Of a stretch of DNA of 64,000 nucleotides, positions 18,096 through 28,276 are shown piece after piece; within the stretch, counting starts at the first letter, position 1; every line of letters begins with the position of its first letter. Source of the DNA: Methylocystis rosea (lineage in GTDB: Bacteria; Pseudomonadota; Alphaproteobacteria; Rhizobiales; Beijerinckiaceae). A model generated the notes under the pieces. The model was given only the letters and a program-made list of their open reading frames with translations. It did no database searches and was not told the origin of the DNA. A program made the position numbers and the translations under genes. Location of the stretch: positions 2,579,501 to 2,643,500 of the forward strand of contig NZ_CP034086.1 of assembly GCF_003855495.1 (NCBI RefSeq). The letters are read 5' to 3'.

Positions 18096-18437
18096 TTAAC
18101 TGCTCTTCACTCTCTTATCGGCCGGCAGGCTCGCCAACGCCTGCTGACGCAGCTTATCGATCTCCACGCGCGTCTTGCGCGCCTCGGCGCGAGCGATCTT
18201 CGCGGCGCGGCGCACGGAGAGATGCCCCAGCCAGGAAGAGATCCCGCCCGCAAGCACGCCAATCGCCATCGACGCCAGAACGACAAGGAAGATCGGCGCC
18301 TCGAAAGAAGGACCCGATCCGTCGCTCGGTGCGAAGGGATCAAGCCCGATGCGCACCGAGCCACGATTGGCCATCGAGAAAAACAAAATGATGAGCGCCA
18401 GAGGAACGAAAACGATGACGCGCAGGATGGACTTCAT
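18096..18437 (-). CDS. LapA-domain (DUF1049) inner-membrane protein
   Basis: 113 residues from ATG 18437, preceded by GGGAG. Two hydrophobic helices (residues about 4-22, ILRVIVFVPLALIILFFSMAN, and about 48-68) are followed by a basic, helical cytoplasmic tail (RRAAKIARAEARKTR). This is the LapA (formerly YciS/DUF1049) layout. In enterobacteria LapA/LapB regulate lipopolysaccharide synthesis; in alphaproteobacteria the single-domain protein commonly lies beside ihfB, as here, and its role is less clear. It is probably in one operon with ihfB, 115 bases upstream. Confidence 0.8.
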   Translation of the reverse strand: MKSILRVIVFVPLALIILFFSMANRGSVRIGLDPFAPSDGSGPSFEAPIFLVVLASMAIGVLAGGISSWLGHLSVRRAAKIARAEARKTRVEIDKLRQQALASLPADKRVKSS

Positions 18438-18552
18438 AACATCTCCCTCTTGCCGGCGCCGCGCAACACGCTGGGCAGCCGCCACATACAGCCGCCGCTT
18501 CGCCGCTGCCGCGCGTCCCGAGACCCAGAGGACGCAGCCGCTTTAAATCGCC

Positions 18553-18843
18553 TCAGCCCGGATAATTCTCGTTGAGGCGCTCGCGCATCTCTTTACCGGT
18601 TTTGAAGAACGGCACGCTCTTTTGCTGCACCGACACCTGCGCGCCCGTGCGCGGATTGCGGCCGGTGCGCGCATCGCGCTTCTTGACCGAGAAAGCGCCG
18701 AAGCCTCGCAATTCAACGCGATCGCCCCGCGCCAGCGCCGAGGTGATCTCGTCAAGAATCGTGCTGACGATCGTCTCGACGTCGCGCTGGTACAGATGGC
18801 CGTTTCGGCGCGCGATACGTTGAATAAGTTCCGACTTTATCAT
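18553..18843 (-). CDS. ihfB: Integration host factor subunit beta
   Basis: 96 residues from ATG 18843, the normal IHF-beta length. The protein starts [11 protein letters not shown] and carries the DNA-bending arm with [21 protein letters not shown] and the intercalating proline in this loop, then [15 protein letters not shown]. With IHF-alpha it binds and sharply bends DNA in the nucleoid, affecting transcription, replication and recombination. It lies 46 bases after sppA on the same strand, the arrangement usual in alphaproteobacteria (sppA-ihfB-lapA). Confidence 0.93.
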   Translation of the reverse strand: MIKSELIQRIARRNGHLYQRDVETIVSTILDEITSALARGDRVELRGFGAFSVKKRDARTGRNPRTGAQVSVQQKSVPFFKTGKEMRERLNENYPG

Positions 18844-18889
18844 GAGCCGATCCAATATGTTGGCGTCGAACACAGCGCGGACGCCCGAG

Positions 18890-19861
18890 TCAGTTTGCGG
18901 CCGAATGCTGCCAAATCGCCAAAAGGCCGTCAAGCTCGCCGCTCCGTTCGAGCAGAATTGATTTTTCTAAAAAACCGGCGATCGATTCCAATCCGGCGAC
19001 CCGCGCGAGGCCGGCGGCGGCGCCGACAAGCCCAAGCCGCTCGAGGCTGGATTTCTTCTTCCACTCGCGCACAGGCGTGTCTTTCGCAATTCCCTTGTTG
19101 GCGACCAGCCAGTCAATGGCCTCGCGCTGGCCGCCGATGAGATCGACGAGCTTCAGCGGCACGCCCTGCCGCGCGGTGAAGACACGGCCGTCAGAGACCT
19201 TCGCGAGTTCCGCGTCGTCAAGCTTGCGCCGCTCCTGAACCAACGCCTTGAACCAAGCGAAGGAGTCGGCGACAAGACTGGCGATCGCTTCGCGCGCTGC
19301 GGGGCTCGTCGGTTCGAGCCCGTTCGGCGCGGCCTTGAGCGGCGACGATTTTATCGTCTCGACCTCGACGCCCCAATTATTAAGCAACTTCGAGACGTTG
19401 GGATATTGGAACAGCACGCCGATCGAGCCGACCAGCGAATTGCCGCGCGCGACGATCGTGTCGGCGGCGAGCGCGGCGATATAGGCGCCGGACGCGGCCA
19501 CCGTTCCGACAACGGCGACGACGGGCTTCTTCTCGGCGACGCGCCGAAGCTCCTCATAGAGCCGTTCCGAGCCCGTCGTCGTGCCGCCAGGACTCTCAAT
19601 TTCCAGCAGCAGAGCCTTCGTCTGGCTCGATTCCCCGATCTTCTTGATCATATCGATCGTATCATCGTCGCCAGTGATGACGCCCTGCAGCTCGAGAAGG
19701 GCGATGTGCGGCGTGAGCTTATCCGCCGAGTCGGCTCCGCCGAGCCGAACCACGGCGACGAGGCCCGCGACACCCAAAGCGATCAGAGCGGCGAGACGCC
19801 ACCAGCCGAGCTTGCGGCGAAGCCTGCGGCGATCAACGAAATAGTCGGTGGGAGGTGACAT
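18890..19861 (-). CDS. sppA: Signal peptide peptidase SppA (short form)
   Basis: 323 residues from ATG 19861, chosen because it gives a cytoplasmic [17 protein letters not shown] followed by a membrane anchor ([19 protein letters not shown]). The protease domain carries [16 protein letters not shown], the nucleophile S124 in [10 protein letters not shown] and the general-base lysine K176 in [10 protein letters not shown]. This Ser-Lys peptidase degrades cleaved signal peptides in the inner membrane. It is the short form with one protease repeat, as in most bacteria outside the enterics. It is 94 bases downstream of cutA and 46 bases upstream of ihfB on the same strand. Confidence 0.92.
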   Translation of the reverse strand: MSPPTDYFVDRRRLRRKLGWWRLAALIALGVAGLVAVVRLGGADSADKLTPHIALLELQGVITGDDDTIDMIKKIGESSQTKALLLEIESPGGTTTGSERLYEELRRVAEKKPVVAVVGTVAASGAYIAALAADTIVARGNSLVGSIGVLFQYPNVSKLLNNWGVEVETIKSSPLKAAPNGLEPTSPAAREAIASLVADSFAWFKALVQERRKLDDAELAKVSDGRVFTARQGVPLKLVDLIGGQREAIDWLVANKGIAKDTPVREWKKKSSLERLGLVGAAAGLARVAGLESIAGFLEKSILLERSGELDGLLAIWQHSAAN

Positions 19862-19955
19862 CCAGGGGTCCCGATGGCTAGCGTGGCGCGCGGAGGCTCG
19901 CCGCGCAGAACGTAATGCCGAGATCGACGCTTTGGAAGACGCTCCGCCGGCGCGC

Positions 19956-20273
19956 TTACCGTCGCGTCGCCTCCATCGCCCAGGCGAGATAATCTCGGTC
20001 CGCCTCAGCGACGTCGATGCGCAGAATTTCCGGCGTCTCATAGCTATGCAGACGGCGGACCAGTTGGGCAAGCGCGGGATAGTCGTCGCCGCGCGCTTTC
20101 ATGTGCAGTAAAAACTCCGGCTCTTCGCGCATCTCATCCTTCCAGACGTAATGGCTGCGAGTGGGATATATCTGAACGCAGGCGGCGAGCTTCGCGGAGA
20201 GCGCCGCCCGGGCAAGCGCGCGCGCCTTTTCCTCGTCGTCGATCGTTGTGACGAGGATCACAAGGCCGCTCAT
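19956..20273 (-). CDS. cutA: CutA1 divalent-cation tolerance protein
   Basis: 105 residues, the normal CutA1 size. Family features seen are VILVTTIDDEEKARALA at the N-terminus, LAACVQIYP, SHYVWKDEM (family form S.Y.W.G.), FLLHMKA and YETPEILRIDV. CutA1 is a trimeric ferredoxin-like cytoplasmic protein linked to copper and other divalent metal tolerance in E. coli, though its molecular function remains debated. It starts 6 bases after the stop of the DegP-type gene and is probably co-transcribed with it and with sppA. Confidence 0.93.
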   Translation of the reverse strand: MSGLVILVTTIDDEEKARALARAALSAKLAACVQIYPTRSHYVWKDEMREEPEFLLHMKARGDDYPALAQLVRRLHSYETPEILRIDVAEADRDYLAWAMEATRR

Positions 20274-20279
20274 GCCGAT

Positions 20280-21770
20280 TTAACCGCCGATGACGGTCGT
20301 GAACACCTGCCCGCCGCGCGCCAGGGTGATCTTCCAATAGTAGGCGCGCCCTGCCGTTACGCTCTCCAGATCGCGCGTCGTTCCGATCTTTTGATCATTG
20401 ACCGCGAGAATGATGTCGCCGCGCTGCAGATTGAGCTGCTGCGCATAGGAGCCGTCGTCGACCTCGGACACGACGACGCCATTGGTCGTTCCCTGCACCG
20501 ACATCTCTTCGATGACCGCGGGAGAAATATTCATCACCGTCGCGCCGGCGAAGGGCGACGCGCCCTTTATCTTTATCGCGTCGCGCGGCGGCGTTTCCGG
20601 CGCCGGCGCGAGGCGAATTTGCGCGACAATCTTTTTGCCGCCGCGCAACACGCCGAGCGTCGCCTGCCCGCCTATCGGCTTGGTGGCGAGCCGATAGCCG
20701 ACCGCCTCCGGGTCATCGGCCGTCTGGCCGTCAACCGAGATAATGACGTCGCCGCGCTTTAGGCCGGCTTCAGCTGACGGCCCCTTCGGATCGACGTCGG
20801 CCAGCAGAGCGCCGGTGGGACGATCGAGCCCGAGGCCGTCGGCGATCTCCTGCGAGAGCGTCTGCAGCGTCGCGCCCATCCAGGCCCGCCGCACCTGCTT
20901 GCCGCCGCCCTTCGCGGCGGCGATCACGCTCTTCACCATATTGACGGGAATGGCGAAGCCGATGCCGACAGATCCGCCGGACTTCGAGAAGATCGCGGAA
21001 TTGATGCCGACGACGCGCCCGTTCATATCGACCAGCGGTCCGCCCGAATTGCCGGGATTGATCGCCGCGTCCGTCTGAATGAAAAAGCCATAGTCGCTGA
21101 TGCCGACATGGGTGCGGGAAAGCGCCGAAATAATGCCTTGCGTCACCGTTTGACCGACGCCAAAGGGATTGCCGATCGCGAGCGTCAAATCGCCGACCTC
21201 GAGCGCGTCCGAATCGCCAAGCTCCATCGTCGGAAAATTGGCGCCGTCGACCAGCTTCAGCACCGCGAGATCGGTGCGCGGATCGCGCAACAAAATCTTG
21301 GCGGCGAATTCGCGCTTGTCGGCGAGCGCCACTTTCACGTCGGTCATGCCCTCGATCACGTGGTTGTTGGTGACGACTAGGCCGCTTTGATCGACGATGA
21401 CGCCCGAGCCCAGCGACTGCGCCATGTTGCGCCCCGGCATGCCGCCACCCTCGCCGAAAAAGCGACGAAAGATCGGGTCGTCGAACAGCGGATTGGCGGG
21501 CATGCGCTCGACGCGCGACGCGAAGACGTTGACAACGGCCGGCTGAGCCTTTTTGACCACCGGCGCGAAGGAATTCATCAGCTCGCCGCGGCTGGTCGGC
21601 ACGGCGCGATCGGGCGCCGGCGGCGTAAAGCTCTCGACACGGCCAGGCGGCCTTGGCGAGGCGGTCTGAGCCGCCTCGGGCGAGACTTCGGCGCGCGCGA
21701 AGGCCAAAGGCGCCGCGAGGGCGCAGGCGAGCGCCGCAGCCATAAAAATGTGACGCGCCGAAATCTTCAT
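20280..21770 (-). CDS. degP: DegP/HtrA-type periplasmic serine protease
   Basis: 496 residues from ATG 21770, which gives a clear signal peptide (MKISARHIFMAAALACALAAP, cleavage near AFA-RA). The trypsin-like domain has the triad H137 (TNNHVIEG), D167 (RTDLAVLK) and S242 (GNSGGPL). Two PDZ domains follow (about 300-390 and 410-490), with LKRGDVIISVDG and LQRGDIILAVND. DegP-type proteins degrade or refold damaged envelope proteins. It is the first gene of a likely degP-cutA-sppA-ihfB-lapA run on the minus strand. The Q-linker between residues 30 and 60 is proline-rich. Whether it is DegP, DegQ or a Do-like paralogue cannot be settled from one copy. Confidence 0.92.
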   Translation of the reverse strand: MKISARHIFMAAALACALAAPLAFARAEVSPEAAQTASPRPPGRVESFTPPAPDRAVPTSRGELMNSFAPVVKKAQPAVVNVFASRVERMPANPLFDDPIFRRFFGEGGGMPGRNMAQSLGSGVIVDQSGLVVTNNHVIEGMTDVKVALADKREFAAKILLRDPRTDLAVLKLVDGANFPTMELGDSDALEVGDLTLAIGNPFGVGQTVTQGIISALSRTHVGISDYGFFIQTDAAINPGNSGGPLVDMNGRVVGINSAIFSKSGGSVGIGFAIPVNMVKSVIAAAKGGGKQVRRAWMGATLQTLSQEIADGLGLDRPTGALLADVDPKGPSAEAGLKRGDVIISVDGQTADDPEAVGYRLATKPIGGQATLGVLRGGKKIVAQIRLAPAPETPPRDAIKIKGASPFAGATVMNISPAVIEEMSVQGTTNGVVVSEVDDGSYAQQLNLQRGDIILAVNDQKIGTTRDLESVTAGRAYYWKITLARGGQVFTTVIGG

Positions 21771-21922
21771 GAAGCGCTCCGTAGCTCGTTTTTGCCGGCG
21801 CATTTATAGACGCAAAGACGCGAGACGATAAGAATGCGCCGCAATGTTCGTTCTGCGCGAGATGCGTCGTCGAGCGCCAGCCGGACGTCCGGCGGCGTGC
21901 GAGTTCTCGGACGCTTCTTGCC

Positions 21923-21968
21923 CTTAAAACACTTTCGGCGCCGCATCCCGATGACCGGGTGCGACGCC
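21923..21968 (-). terminator. Probable terminator of the ribosomal operon
   Basis: Downstream of the rplQ stop, the minus strand forms a long hairpin (GGCG/CGCC, CGCA/TGCG and CCCG/CGGG arms, 21937-21968) followed by GAAAGTGTTTTAAG. The U-tract is imperfect, so this is a moderate call. Confidence 0.5.
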
Positions 21969-22015
21969 GCGTTTGTTGATCATCATGACGATCGAAGCGT
22001 TCGTCCTTGAGCCGT

Positions 22016-22429
22016 TTACGCCGCCGCCTCACCTTCGTGGACCGGTCCGGAGTCCTGCCCCCTGGCGTTCACGTCGCGGTCGACGAATTCGATGACCGCG
22101 AGCGGCGCATTGTCGCCATAGCGGAAGCCCGCCTTCAGCACGCGCGTATAGCCGCCGTTGCGATCCTTGTAACGAGGTCCGAGCACGTCGAAGAGCTTGC
22201 CGACGAGCTTGACGTCCTTGATCTTGGCGATCGCCTGCCGGCGCGCGTGGAGGTCGCCGCGCTTGCCGAGCGTCACGAGCTTCTCGACGACCGGACGCAG
22301 ATCCTTCGCCTTCGGCAGCGTCGTGACAATCTGCTCATGCTTGATGAGCGCCTGCGCCATATTGGCGAACATCGCCTTGCGGTGCTCATGCGTGCGCCCG
22401 AAGCGGCGCTTCTTGTGACCGTGATACAT
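22016..22429 (-). CDS. rplQ: 50S ribosomal protein L17
   Basis: 137 residues, starting [20 protein letters not shown], the usual L17 opening (family form MRHrkkgrkLgRt.sHR.AM). L17 lies near the peptide exit tunnel of the large subunit. It is the last gene of the alpha operon here and is separated from rpoA by a 180-base gap filled with a complex palindromic repeat. The C-terminal tail, after [15 protein letters not shown], is short and hydrophilic. Confidence 0.97.
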   Translation of the reverse strand: MYHGHKKRRFGRTHEHRKAMFANMAQALIKHEQIVTTLPKAKDLRPVVEKLVTLGKRGDLHARRQAIAKIKDVKLVGKLFDVLGPRYKDRNGGYTRVLKAGFRYGDNAPLAVIEFVDRDVNARGQDSGPVHEGEAAA

Positions 22430-22486
22430 GCGGCTCTCCGTTGATTATGCGGCCGCCGTGCCAAGGAACGGCCGTCTCCATTATTT

Positions 22487-22606
22487 CCCTCTCCCGCTCG
22501 CGGGAGAGGGTGGCCCCGCGAAGCGGGGTCGGGTGAGGGTATTTCCCGCGCCCTCATCCGTCGCGCATTCGCGCGACGCCTTCTCCCGCAAGCGGGAGAA
22601 GGGGGA
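22487..22606. repeat. Composite intergenic palindrome repeat between rpoA and rplQ
   Basis: Four hairpins in a row: CCCTCTCCCG-CTCG-CGGGAGAGGG (22487-22510), then GGCCCCGC/GCGGGGTC, a GTCGCGC/GCGCGAC hairpin, and CCTTCTCCCG-CAAG-CGGGAGAAGG (22579-22602). The outer hairpins are related to each other, so the element is a near-symmetrical block. This is a dispersed intergenic repeat type, here inside the ribosomal operon, between two essential genes. It may affect message stability or reduce read-through into rplQ. Confidence 0.8.
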
Positions 22607-22609
22607 AAC

Positions 22610-23629
22610 TCAATAATGCTCCTCGAATCTCTTCGCGAGATCGTCGATGTTCTCCGGCGGCCAGCCGGGAACTTCCATGCCCAGATGCAGACCCATCTGC
22701 GCCAGCACCTCCTTGATCTCGTTCAAGGACTTGCGGCCGAAGTTCGGCGTGCGCAGCATCTCGGCTTCCGACTTCTGGATAAGGTCGCCGATGTAGACGA
22801 TGTTGTCGTTCTTCAGGCAGTTCGCCGAACGCACCGAAAGCTCCAACTCGTCCACCTTCTTCAGCAGCGCCGGATTGAAAGCGAGCTGCGGAATCGACGG
22901 CGCGGCCTCTTCGCGGCGCGGCTCTTCGAAATTGACGAAGACGTTGAGCTGGTCCTGCAGAATGCGCGCTGAATAGGCGATCGCATCTTCCGGGCTCATC
23001 GCGCCATTCGTCTCGACCGTCAGCGTCAGCTTGTCATAGTCGAGAACCTGGCCCTCGCGGGTGTTTTCGACGCGATAGCTGACCTTTTTAACCGGCGAAT
23101 AGAGGCTGTCGATCGGGATGAGGCCGATCGGCGCGTCTTCGGCGCGGTTGCGGTCAGCGGGCGCATAGCCCTTGCCGTTCGCGACGGTGAACTCGATGCG
23201 GATCTCGGCGCCCTCATCGAGCGTGCAGATGACGAGCTCAGGGTTGAGGATCTGCACGTCGCCCGTCACCTGGATGTCGCCGGCGGTGACGGCGCCCGGT
23301 CCCGTCTTCTTGAGCGTCAGGCGCTTCATGCCATCGCCCTGATATTTGATGGCGATGTCCTTGATGTTGAGGACGATGTCGGTCACGTCCTCGCGCACGC
23401 CGGGGATCGACGAGAACTCGTGCAGCACGCCGTCGATGTGAATCGACGTGATCGCCGCGCCCTGCAGGGAAGACAGCAGAATGCGGCGCAGCGCGTTGCC
23501 AAGCGTCACGCCGAAGCCGCGCTCCAGCGGCTCGGCGACCGCGGTCGCGACGCGCTTGGGATCGTCTCCGGCGGCGACTTCGAGCTTGTTCGGCTTGATG
23601 AGTTCCTGCCAGTTCTTCTGGATGCTCAC
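22610..23629 (-). CDS. rpoA: RNA polymerase subunit alpha
   Basis: 339 residues. The N-terminal assembly domain has [20 protein letters not shown] and the C-terminal domain has [16 protein letters not shown], the helix that contacts UP-element DNA and activators. It starts the assembly of the polymerase core as a dimer. It sits in the alpha operon between rpsK and rplQ, as is standard. Length and motifs are normal for alphaproteobacteria. Confidence 0.98.
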   Translation of the reverse strand: MSIQKNWQELIKPNKLEVAAGDDPKRVATAVAEPLERGFGVTLGNALRRILLSSLQGAAITSIHIDGVLHEFSSIPGVREDVTDIVLNIKDIAIKYQGDGMKRLTLKKTGPGAVTAGDIQVTGDVQILNPELVICTLDEGAEIRIEFTVANGKGYAPADRNRAEDAPIGLIPIDSLYSPVKKVSYRVENTREGQVLDYDKLTLTVETNGAMSPEDAIAYSARILQDQLNVFVNFEEPRREEAAPSIPQLAFNPALLKKVDELELSVRSANCLKNDNIVYIGDLIQKSEAEMLRTPNFGRKSLNEIKEVLAQMGLHLGMEVPGWPPENIDDLAKRFEEHY

Positions 23630-23708
23630 TTGGAGGCCTTTCCTTGAAGCTCCTGAGTGCGGCGCTGGGCATGCGCCGCGCCGCGCGAAATCAAATCAGA
23701 CAATAAAC

Positions 23709-24098
23709 TCAGACGCGGCGTCGCTTGCGCGGCCGGCACCCGTTGTGGGGAATGGGCGTCACATCGCGGATCGAAGTGACGGTGAAGCCCGCCGCTTGCA
23801 GCGCGCGCAGCGCCGACTCACGGCCGGAGCCCGGACCGGAGACTTCGACTTCAAGCGTGCGCACGCCATGTTCGCCAGCCTTGCGGGCGGCGTCTTCGGC
23901 GGCCATCTGCGCGGCGTAGGGCGTGGATTTGCGCGAGCCTTTGAATCCCATCGACCCCGCGGACGACCACGACACAGTGTTGCCCTGCGCGTCGGTGATG
24001 GTGATCATGGTGTTGTTGAACGTCGAATTCACATGCGCGACGCCGGAAACGATGTTCTTGCGCTCGCGGCGGCGAACGCGCGTTGTGTCCTTAGCCAT
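23709..24098 (-). CDS. rpsK: 30S ribosomal protein S11
   Basis: 129 residues with the S11 core [20 protein letters not shown] and [15 protein letters not shown], and the end [18 protein letters not shown], which is nearly invariant in bacteria. S11 forms part of the platform of the small subunit at the mRNA exit. It lies between rpsM and rpoA; the gap to rpsM holds a dispersed palindrome. Confidence 0.98.
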   Translation of the reverse strand: MAKDTTRVRRRERKNIVSGVAHVNSTFNNTMITITDAQGNTVSWSSAGSMGFKGSRKSTPYAAQMAAEDAARKAGEHGVRTLEVEVSGPGSGRESALRALQAAGFTVTSIRDVTPIPHNGCRPRKRRRV

Positions 24099-24156
24099 TT
24101 TTTCTTTCGTCCTTCAAACGCGCCCGTAGTTCCAGGCGCTAGGGATTTCGGTTGTC

Positions 24157-24179
24157 ATGGCCGGGCGTGTCCCGGCCAT
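24157..24179. repeat. Intergenic palindromic repeat, copy 3
   Basis: Perfect inverted repeat ATGGCCGGG-CGTGT-CCCGGCCAT, of the same plan as the copies at 12283 and 12390 (9-base arms, 5-base loop). It lies in the 103-base gap between rpsM and rpsK. Confidence 0.75.
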
Positions 24180-24201
24180 CGATGATCGTCCTGACGGCCG
24201 A

Positions 24202-24570
24202 TTACTTCTTCTTGCCGGCGATCGGCTTCGCCTTGCCCTTGCGGGTGCGGGCGTTGGTGTGCGTGCGCTGGCCGCGCACGGGGAGCTGGCGGCGATGGCG
24301 CAGGCCGCGATAGCAGCCGAGATCCATCAAACGCTTGATGTTGATCGCGACTTCGCGGCGCAGATCGCCTTCGACCATATAGTCGCGGTCGATGGTTTCG
24401 CGAATTTGCAGAACTTCCGCGTCAGTGAGCTGCGCCACGCGGCGCTCGGCCGGGATGCTCACCTTCTCGCAGATTTCCTCTGCCTTCTTGGCGCCAATGC
24501 CGTGAATATACTGGAGCGCGATGACGACGCGCTTGTTGGTCGGGATATTGACGCCTGCAATACGGGCCAC
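24202..24570 (-). CDS. rpsM: 30S ribosomal protein S13
   Basis: 122 residues, beginning [20 protein letters not shown] with YIHGIG, and ending in the basic tail with [16 protein letters not shown]13 sits in the head of the small subunit and contacts the P-site tRNA and L5. First gene of the alpha-operon part of the block, 208 bases downstream of adk. Confidence 0.98.
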   Translation of the reverse strand: MARIAGVNIPTNKRVVIALQYIHGIGAKKAEEICEKVSIPAERRVAQLTDAEVLQIRETIDRDYMVEGDLRREVAINIKRLMDLGCYRGLRHRRQLPVRGQRTHTNARTRKGKAKPIAGKKK

Positions 24571-24778
24571 TTTGTCTCTCCATGTGAGAAGGAGCCTTAA
24601 GCTCCGGGATGACGCCCGCGTCCGGTGGAGCCCGGCCCATGCGCGCGGTTGTGAACCGTTTTCATACGAAAACAGGCCCCGCCCCCCAATCCGGGAGCCG
24701 GAGCCGACTGTCCAACAACGTGAAGACTGCCTATTTAGGGGCCAACGGGTTGATGGTCAAGCGATTCCGCGAAAAAAT

Positions 24779-25366
24779 CTAGCCGGCGCCCGACAGGGCG
24801 CGATCGATCTCCGCCGTGACATCCTCGATCGGCGCCATCCCGTCGATTTTGGTCAGTTCGCTACGCTTGGCGTAGTGCGCCGACACCGGGGCCGTCTGGG
24901 CCCGATAGGCTTCGAGCCGCGTCTTGAAGCTTTCCGGATTGTCGTCTGCGCGCACCGCGCCGCCCGCGGCGCGGGTTTCATCCACCCGTTTGCGCATCCG
25001 GTCGACGAGCGCGCCTTCGTCGACGGCGAGCTCGAGCACGGCGTCGAGCGATAGACCCCTGCGCACGAGAAGCTCCTGCAGCGCCTCGGCCTGCGCCACA
25101 GTGCGCGGGAAGCCGTCGAGAATGAACCCGCTGGCGCAGTCAGACGCGCCGAGCCGTTCGTCGATCAGGCCGATCACGACCTCGTCCGGCACCAGCGCGC
25201 CAGCGTCCATGATCTCCTTGGCCCTCAGGCCAATCGGTGTTTTCGCCGCGACCGCGGCGCGCAGCATGTCTCCTGTCGACAGCTGCGGCACGCCGTGCTT
25301 TTCGACCAACCGCGCCGCCTGCGTTCCCTTGCCGGCCCCGGGCGGACCGAGCAGCACCAGCCTCAT
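24779..25366 (-). CDS. adk: Adenylate kinase (short form)
   Basis: 195 residues. The P-loop is [10 protein letters not shown] at 7-16 and the AMP site includes [12 protein letters not shown]. The lid is the short form without the extended zinc-type insertion, so the protein is about 20 residues shorter than E. coli Adk. It converts ATP and AMP into two ADP. Its start overlaps the secY stop by 4 bases, so translation is coupled; secY-adk is a common pair in alphaproteobacteria. Confidence 0.96.
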   Translation of the reverse strand: MRLVLLGPPGAGKGTQAARLVEKHGVPQLSTGDMLRAAVAAKTPIGLRAKEIMDAGALVPDEVVIGLIDERLGASDCASGFILDGFPRTVAQAEALQELLVRRGLSLDAVLELAVDEGALVDRMRKRVDETRAAGGAVRADDNPESFKTRLEAYRAQTAPVSAHYAKRSELTKIDGMAPIEDVTAEIDRALSGAG

Positions 25367-26703
25367 CGGGCGCGTTTCCCGCCGCGAAGCTTTGTCTTGC
25401 GAATCAGCCCCTCATATTGCTGCGCCTGCATATGACCGTGGATCTGCGCCACAGTATCCATGGTGACGCTGACGACGATCAGCAGCGACGTGCCGCCGAA
25501 ATAGAACGGCAGATTGGCGTAGGCGATGAGCCCTTCCGGAATGATGCAGATGACCGCCAGATAGGCCGCGCCGAGCACCGTAATCCGCATCAGCACTTCG
25601 TCGATGAATTTCGCCGTGCGTTCGCCGGGGCGAATGCCCGGCACGAAACCGCCGTGCTTCTTGAGATTGTCCGCCGTCTCGACCGGATTGAAGACGATCG
25701 CGGTGTAGAAGAAGGCGAAGAACACGATCAATCCGACATAGGCGAGCATATAGAGCGGCCGCCCGTGGCCGAAATAGGCGGAGATCGTCGCGAAGATGCT
25801 TTCGCTGCCGGTCGATTGGTAGAAATTCGCCACGGTCGTCGGCAAGAGCAGCAGCGACGATGCGAAGATCGGCGGGATGACGCCGGACGTGTTCAGCTTC
25901 AGCGGCAGGAAGGACGTCTGTCCCTCATAGACCCGGTTGCCGTGCTGACGCTTGGGATAGGTGATCAGCAGACGCCGCTGCGCGCGCTCCATGAATACGA
26001 TGAAGGCGACGACGGCGAAGGACATGATGATGACGCCGATGATCAGCGCCGTCGAAATTGCGCCCTGCCGGCCGAGCTCCAAGGTCGACACGATCGCCGA
26101 CGGAAACGCTGCGACGATGCCTGCGAAGATAATGAGCGAAGATCCGTTGCCGATTCCGCGCGAGGTGATCTGCTCGCCAAGCCACATCAGGAACATCGTG
26201 CCGCCGACCAGCGTCACGACCGTGGTGATGCGGAAGAACATGCCCGGATCGGTGACGACGCCCTGCTGGCCCTCGAGCCCGATCGCCATGGCGTAGGCCT
26301 GGAACGTCGCGAGCGCGACGGTGAGGTAGCGGGTATATTGGTTGAGGACCTTGCGGCCCTGCTCGCCCTCTTTCTTCAACGTCTCGAGCGTCGGAATCAC
26401 CGACGTCAGCAGCTGAATGATAATCGACGCCGAGATATACGGCATGATGTTGAGCGCGAAGATCGCGCGGCGCTGCACGGCGCCGCCCGCGAACATGTTG
26501 AAGAGCTCCAGCATGCCCTTCGACTGGCCGAAAAAGCTTTTCGCGAAAGCCTCGGGGTCGATGCCCGGCAGCGGCACGTAAGTGCCGAGGCGATAGACGA
26601 TCAGCGCGCCCAGCGTGAACAGGATGCGCTTTTTCAATTCCTCGGATTTGCCGAAGGCGGAGAGATTGACGTTGGCCGCGAGCTGCTCGGCTGCCGATGC
26701 CAT
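25363..26703 (-). CDS. secY: Protein translocase subunit SecY
   Basis: 446 residues with ten hydrophobic segments. The N-terminus has [22 protein letters not shown], and the plug/TM2 region [20 protein letters not shown]. SecY forms the protein-conducting channel of the inner membrane with SecE and SecG. It follows rplO across a 154-base gap in the spc part of the block and overlaps adk by 4 bases. Length and motifs are typical. Confidence 0.97.
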   Translation of the reverse strand: MASAAEQLAANVNLSAFGKSEELKKRILFTLGALIVYRLGTYVPLPGIDPEAFAKSFFGQSKGMLELFNMFAGGAVQRRAIFALNIMPYISASIIIQLLTSVIPTLETLKKEGEQGRKVLNQYTRYLTVALATFQAYAMAIGLEGQQGVVTDPGMFFRITTVVTLVGGTMFLMWLGEQITSRGIGNGSSLIIFAGIVAAFPSAIVSTLELGRQGAISTALIIGVIIMSFAVVAFIVFMERAQRRLLITYPKRQHGNRVYEGQTSFLPLKLNTSGVIPPIFASSLLLLPTTVANFYQSTGSESIFATISAYFGHGRPLYMLAYVGLIVFFAFFYTAIVFNPVETADNLKKHGGFVPGIRPGERTAKFIDEVLMRITVLGAAYLAVICIIPEGLIAYANLPFYFGGTSLLIVVSVTMDTVAQIHGHMQAQQYEGLIRKTKLRGGKRAR

Positions 26704-26857
26704 GAAGGAACTCCCCTTTCGCGCCGCTGTCGACGCGACGCCATTTTGTTGGGCTCAGCGCTCGGAGCTAGCAGCGCGCGAGGCTCGCCCGCTCCGTTCG
26801 GAGCGTTTGGTATAAAACAGCGCAGCCGCTCATGCGAGAGCGGCGCGCCTTTTTGAG

Positions 26858-27334
26858 TTACTGCGCTGGCGTCTCGCCGGCGAGAAGTTTCACGGTGCCG
26901 CCGGCGCCCTCGATGGCCGCGACCGCCGACTTGGAGGCCGCCGAGACCTCGAAGGCGAGCTTCGTCTTCAACTCGCCCTGGCCGAGGATCTTGACGCCGT
27001 CGCGCGGCCTGGTGACGACGCCGGCCGCAAGCAGCGCCTCGATCGTCACCGGCGCGGCGGCGTCGAGCTTGCCGGCGTCGAGCGCCTGTTGAATGCGCCC
27101 GAGATTGACTTCGTTGTAGTGGGTCGAGAACGGATTGTAGAATCCGCGCTTCGGCAGACGCCGATGCAACGGCATCTGACCGCCCTCGAAGCCTTTGATC
27201 GCCACGCCGGTGCGCGCCTTCTGGCCCTTGACGCCGCGCCCGCCGGTCTTGCCCTTGCCGGAGCCGATGCCGCGGCCGACGCGCATGCGGTTCTTGCTCG
27301 CGCCTGGATTGTCGGTGATTTCATTAAGTTTCAT
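26858..27334 (-). CDS. rplO: 50S ribosomal protein L15
   Basis: 158 residues. The N-terminus [12 protein letters not shown] leads to the glycine- and basic-rich stretch [20 protein letters not shown], which is typical of L15. L15 is a late assembly protein of the large subunit. It lies 10 bases downstream of rpmD in the spc order and is followed by secY. Confidence 0.97.
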   Translation of the reverse strand: MKLNEITDNPGASKNRMRVGRGIGSGKGKTGGRGVKGQKARTGVAIKGFEGGQMPLHRRLPKRGFYNPFSTHYNEVNLGRIQQALDAGKLDAAAPVTIEALLAAGVVTRPRDGVKILGQGELKTKLAFEVSAASKSAVAAIEGAGGTVKLLAGETPAQ

Positions 27335-27344
27335 GGCCGCGTCC

Positions 27345-27554
27345 TCACTTCCCGTCGACGGTTTTGGCGTCGACGATTTTCACGAGATGCGCCACCTTAG
27401 CGATCATCCCGCGCACGGCCGGCGTGTCTTCCAGCGCGCGGCGGCGGCCGATGCGCGTCAGGCCGAGGCCAAGAAGCGTACGGCGCTGCCGTTCGGGACG
27501 GCCGATCGGGCTGCCGATCTGTTCGACGACGATCTGCTGCGTGCTCTTCGTCAT
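27345..27554 (-). CDS. rpmD: 50S ribosomal protein L30
   Basis: 69 residues with the L30 core [19 protein letters not shown] and [22 protein letters not shown]. It is a small protein of the large subunit that is absent from some bacterial lineages. It lies between rpsE (11 bases) and rplO (10 bases), as usual. Confidence 0.96.
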   Translation of the reverse strand: MTKSTQQIVVEQIGSPIGRPERQRRTLLGLGLTRIGRRRALEDTPAVRGMIAKVAHLVKIVDAKTVDGK

Positions 27555-27565
27555 GGGTCGTCTCC

Positions 27566-28138
27566 TTACGCGTCGACGGCGTCGGCGTCGACGCCTTGAC
27601 GGCGCGACTGCAGCACCGAAACTTTAAGCGAGCGGCGCGCCGCGACGGAGCGCGGCGAGTCTTCGCGGCCGAGCGCATCGAAGGTCGCGCGGATCATGTT
27701 GTAGGGATTCGACGACCCCTGGCTCTTCGCCACGACGTCGTGCATGCCCAGCGTTTCGAAAATCGCGCGCATTGGGCCGCCGGCGATGATTCCGGTGCCG
27801 GCCGGCGCAGCGCGCAGAATGACGCGGCCCGCGCCATGGCGGCCATGAACGTCATGATGCAGCGTGCGGCCTTCGCGCAGCGGCACGCGGATCAACGCGC
27901 GCTTGGCCGCTTCCGTGGCCTTGCGGATCGCCTCAGGCACTTCGCGCGCCTTGCCGTGTCCATAGCCCACGCGGCCCTTCTGATCGCCGACGACGACGAG
28001 CGCGGCGAAGCCGAAACGCCGGCCGCCCTTCACCACCTTCGCGACGCGATTGATGTGGACCAGACGATCCACAAATTCGCCGTCGCGATCGTCACGATCC
28101 CGATCGCGGCCGCGACCGCCTTCTCCTTCACGCGCCAT
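27566..28138 (-). CDS. rpsE: 30S ribosomal protein S5
   Basis: 190 residues from ATG 28138, chosen over the GTG at 28153 because GGAAGAG sits 3 bases before it. A charged N-terminal stretch rich in Gly, Arg and Asp ([15 protein letters not shown]) precedes the standard S5 core ([37 protein letters not shown]). S5 helps maintain decoding accuracy and mRNA unwinding at the entry site. The gap to rplR is 138 bases, longer than most in this block. Confidence 0.96.
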   Translation of the reverse strand: MAREGEGGRGRDRDRDDRDGEFVDRLVHINRVAKVVKGGRRFGFAALVVVGDQKGRVGYGHGKAREVPEAIRKATEAAKRALIRVPLREGRTLHHDVHGRHGAGRVILRAAPAGTGIIAGGPMRAIFETLGMHDVVAKSQGSSNPYNMIRATFDALGREDSPRSVAARRSLKVSVLQSRRQGVDADAVDA

Positions 28139-28276
28139 TGTCTCTTCCGTCACTTACGCGGCGTGATGCGCCGCTCGCTTCCTTCACTGCCGACCCATCG
28201 GATCGACGCCCGGCGCATGAGCGCCGGCACGCATTCCGCGCGAGAAGCGCACGCCCTCAACGGCGCGCGCCCCCAG

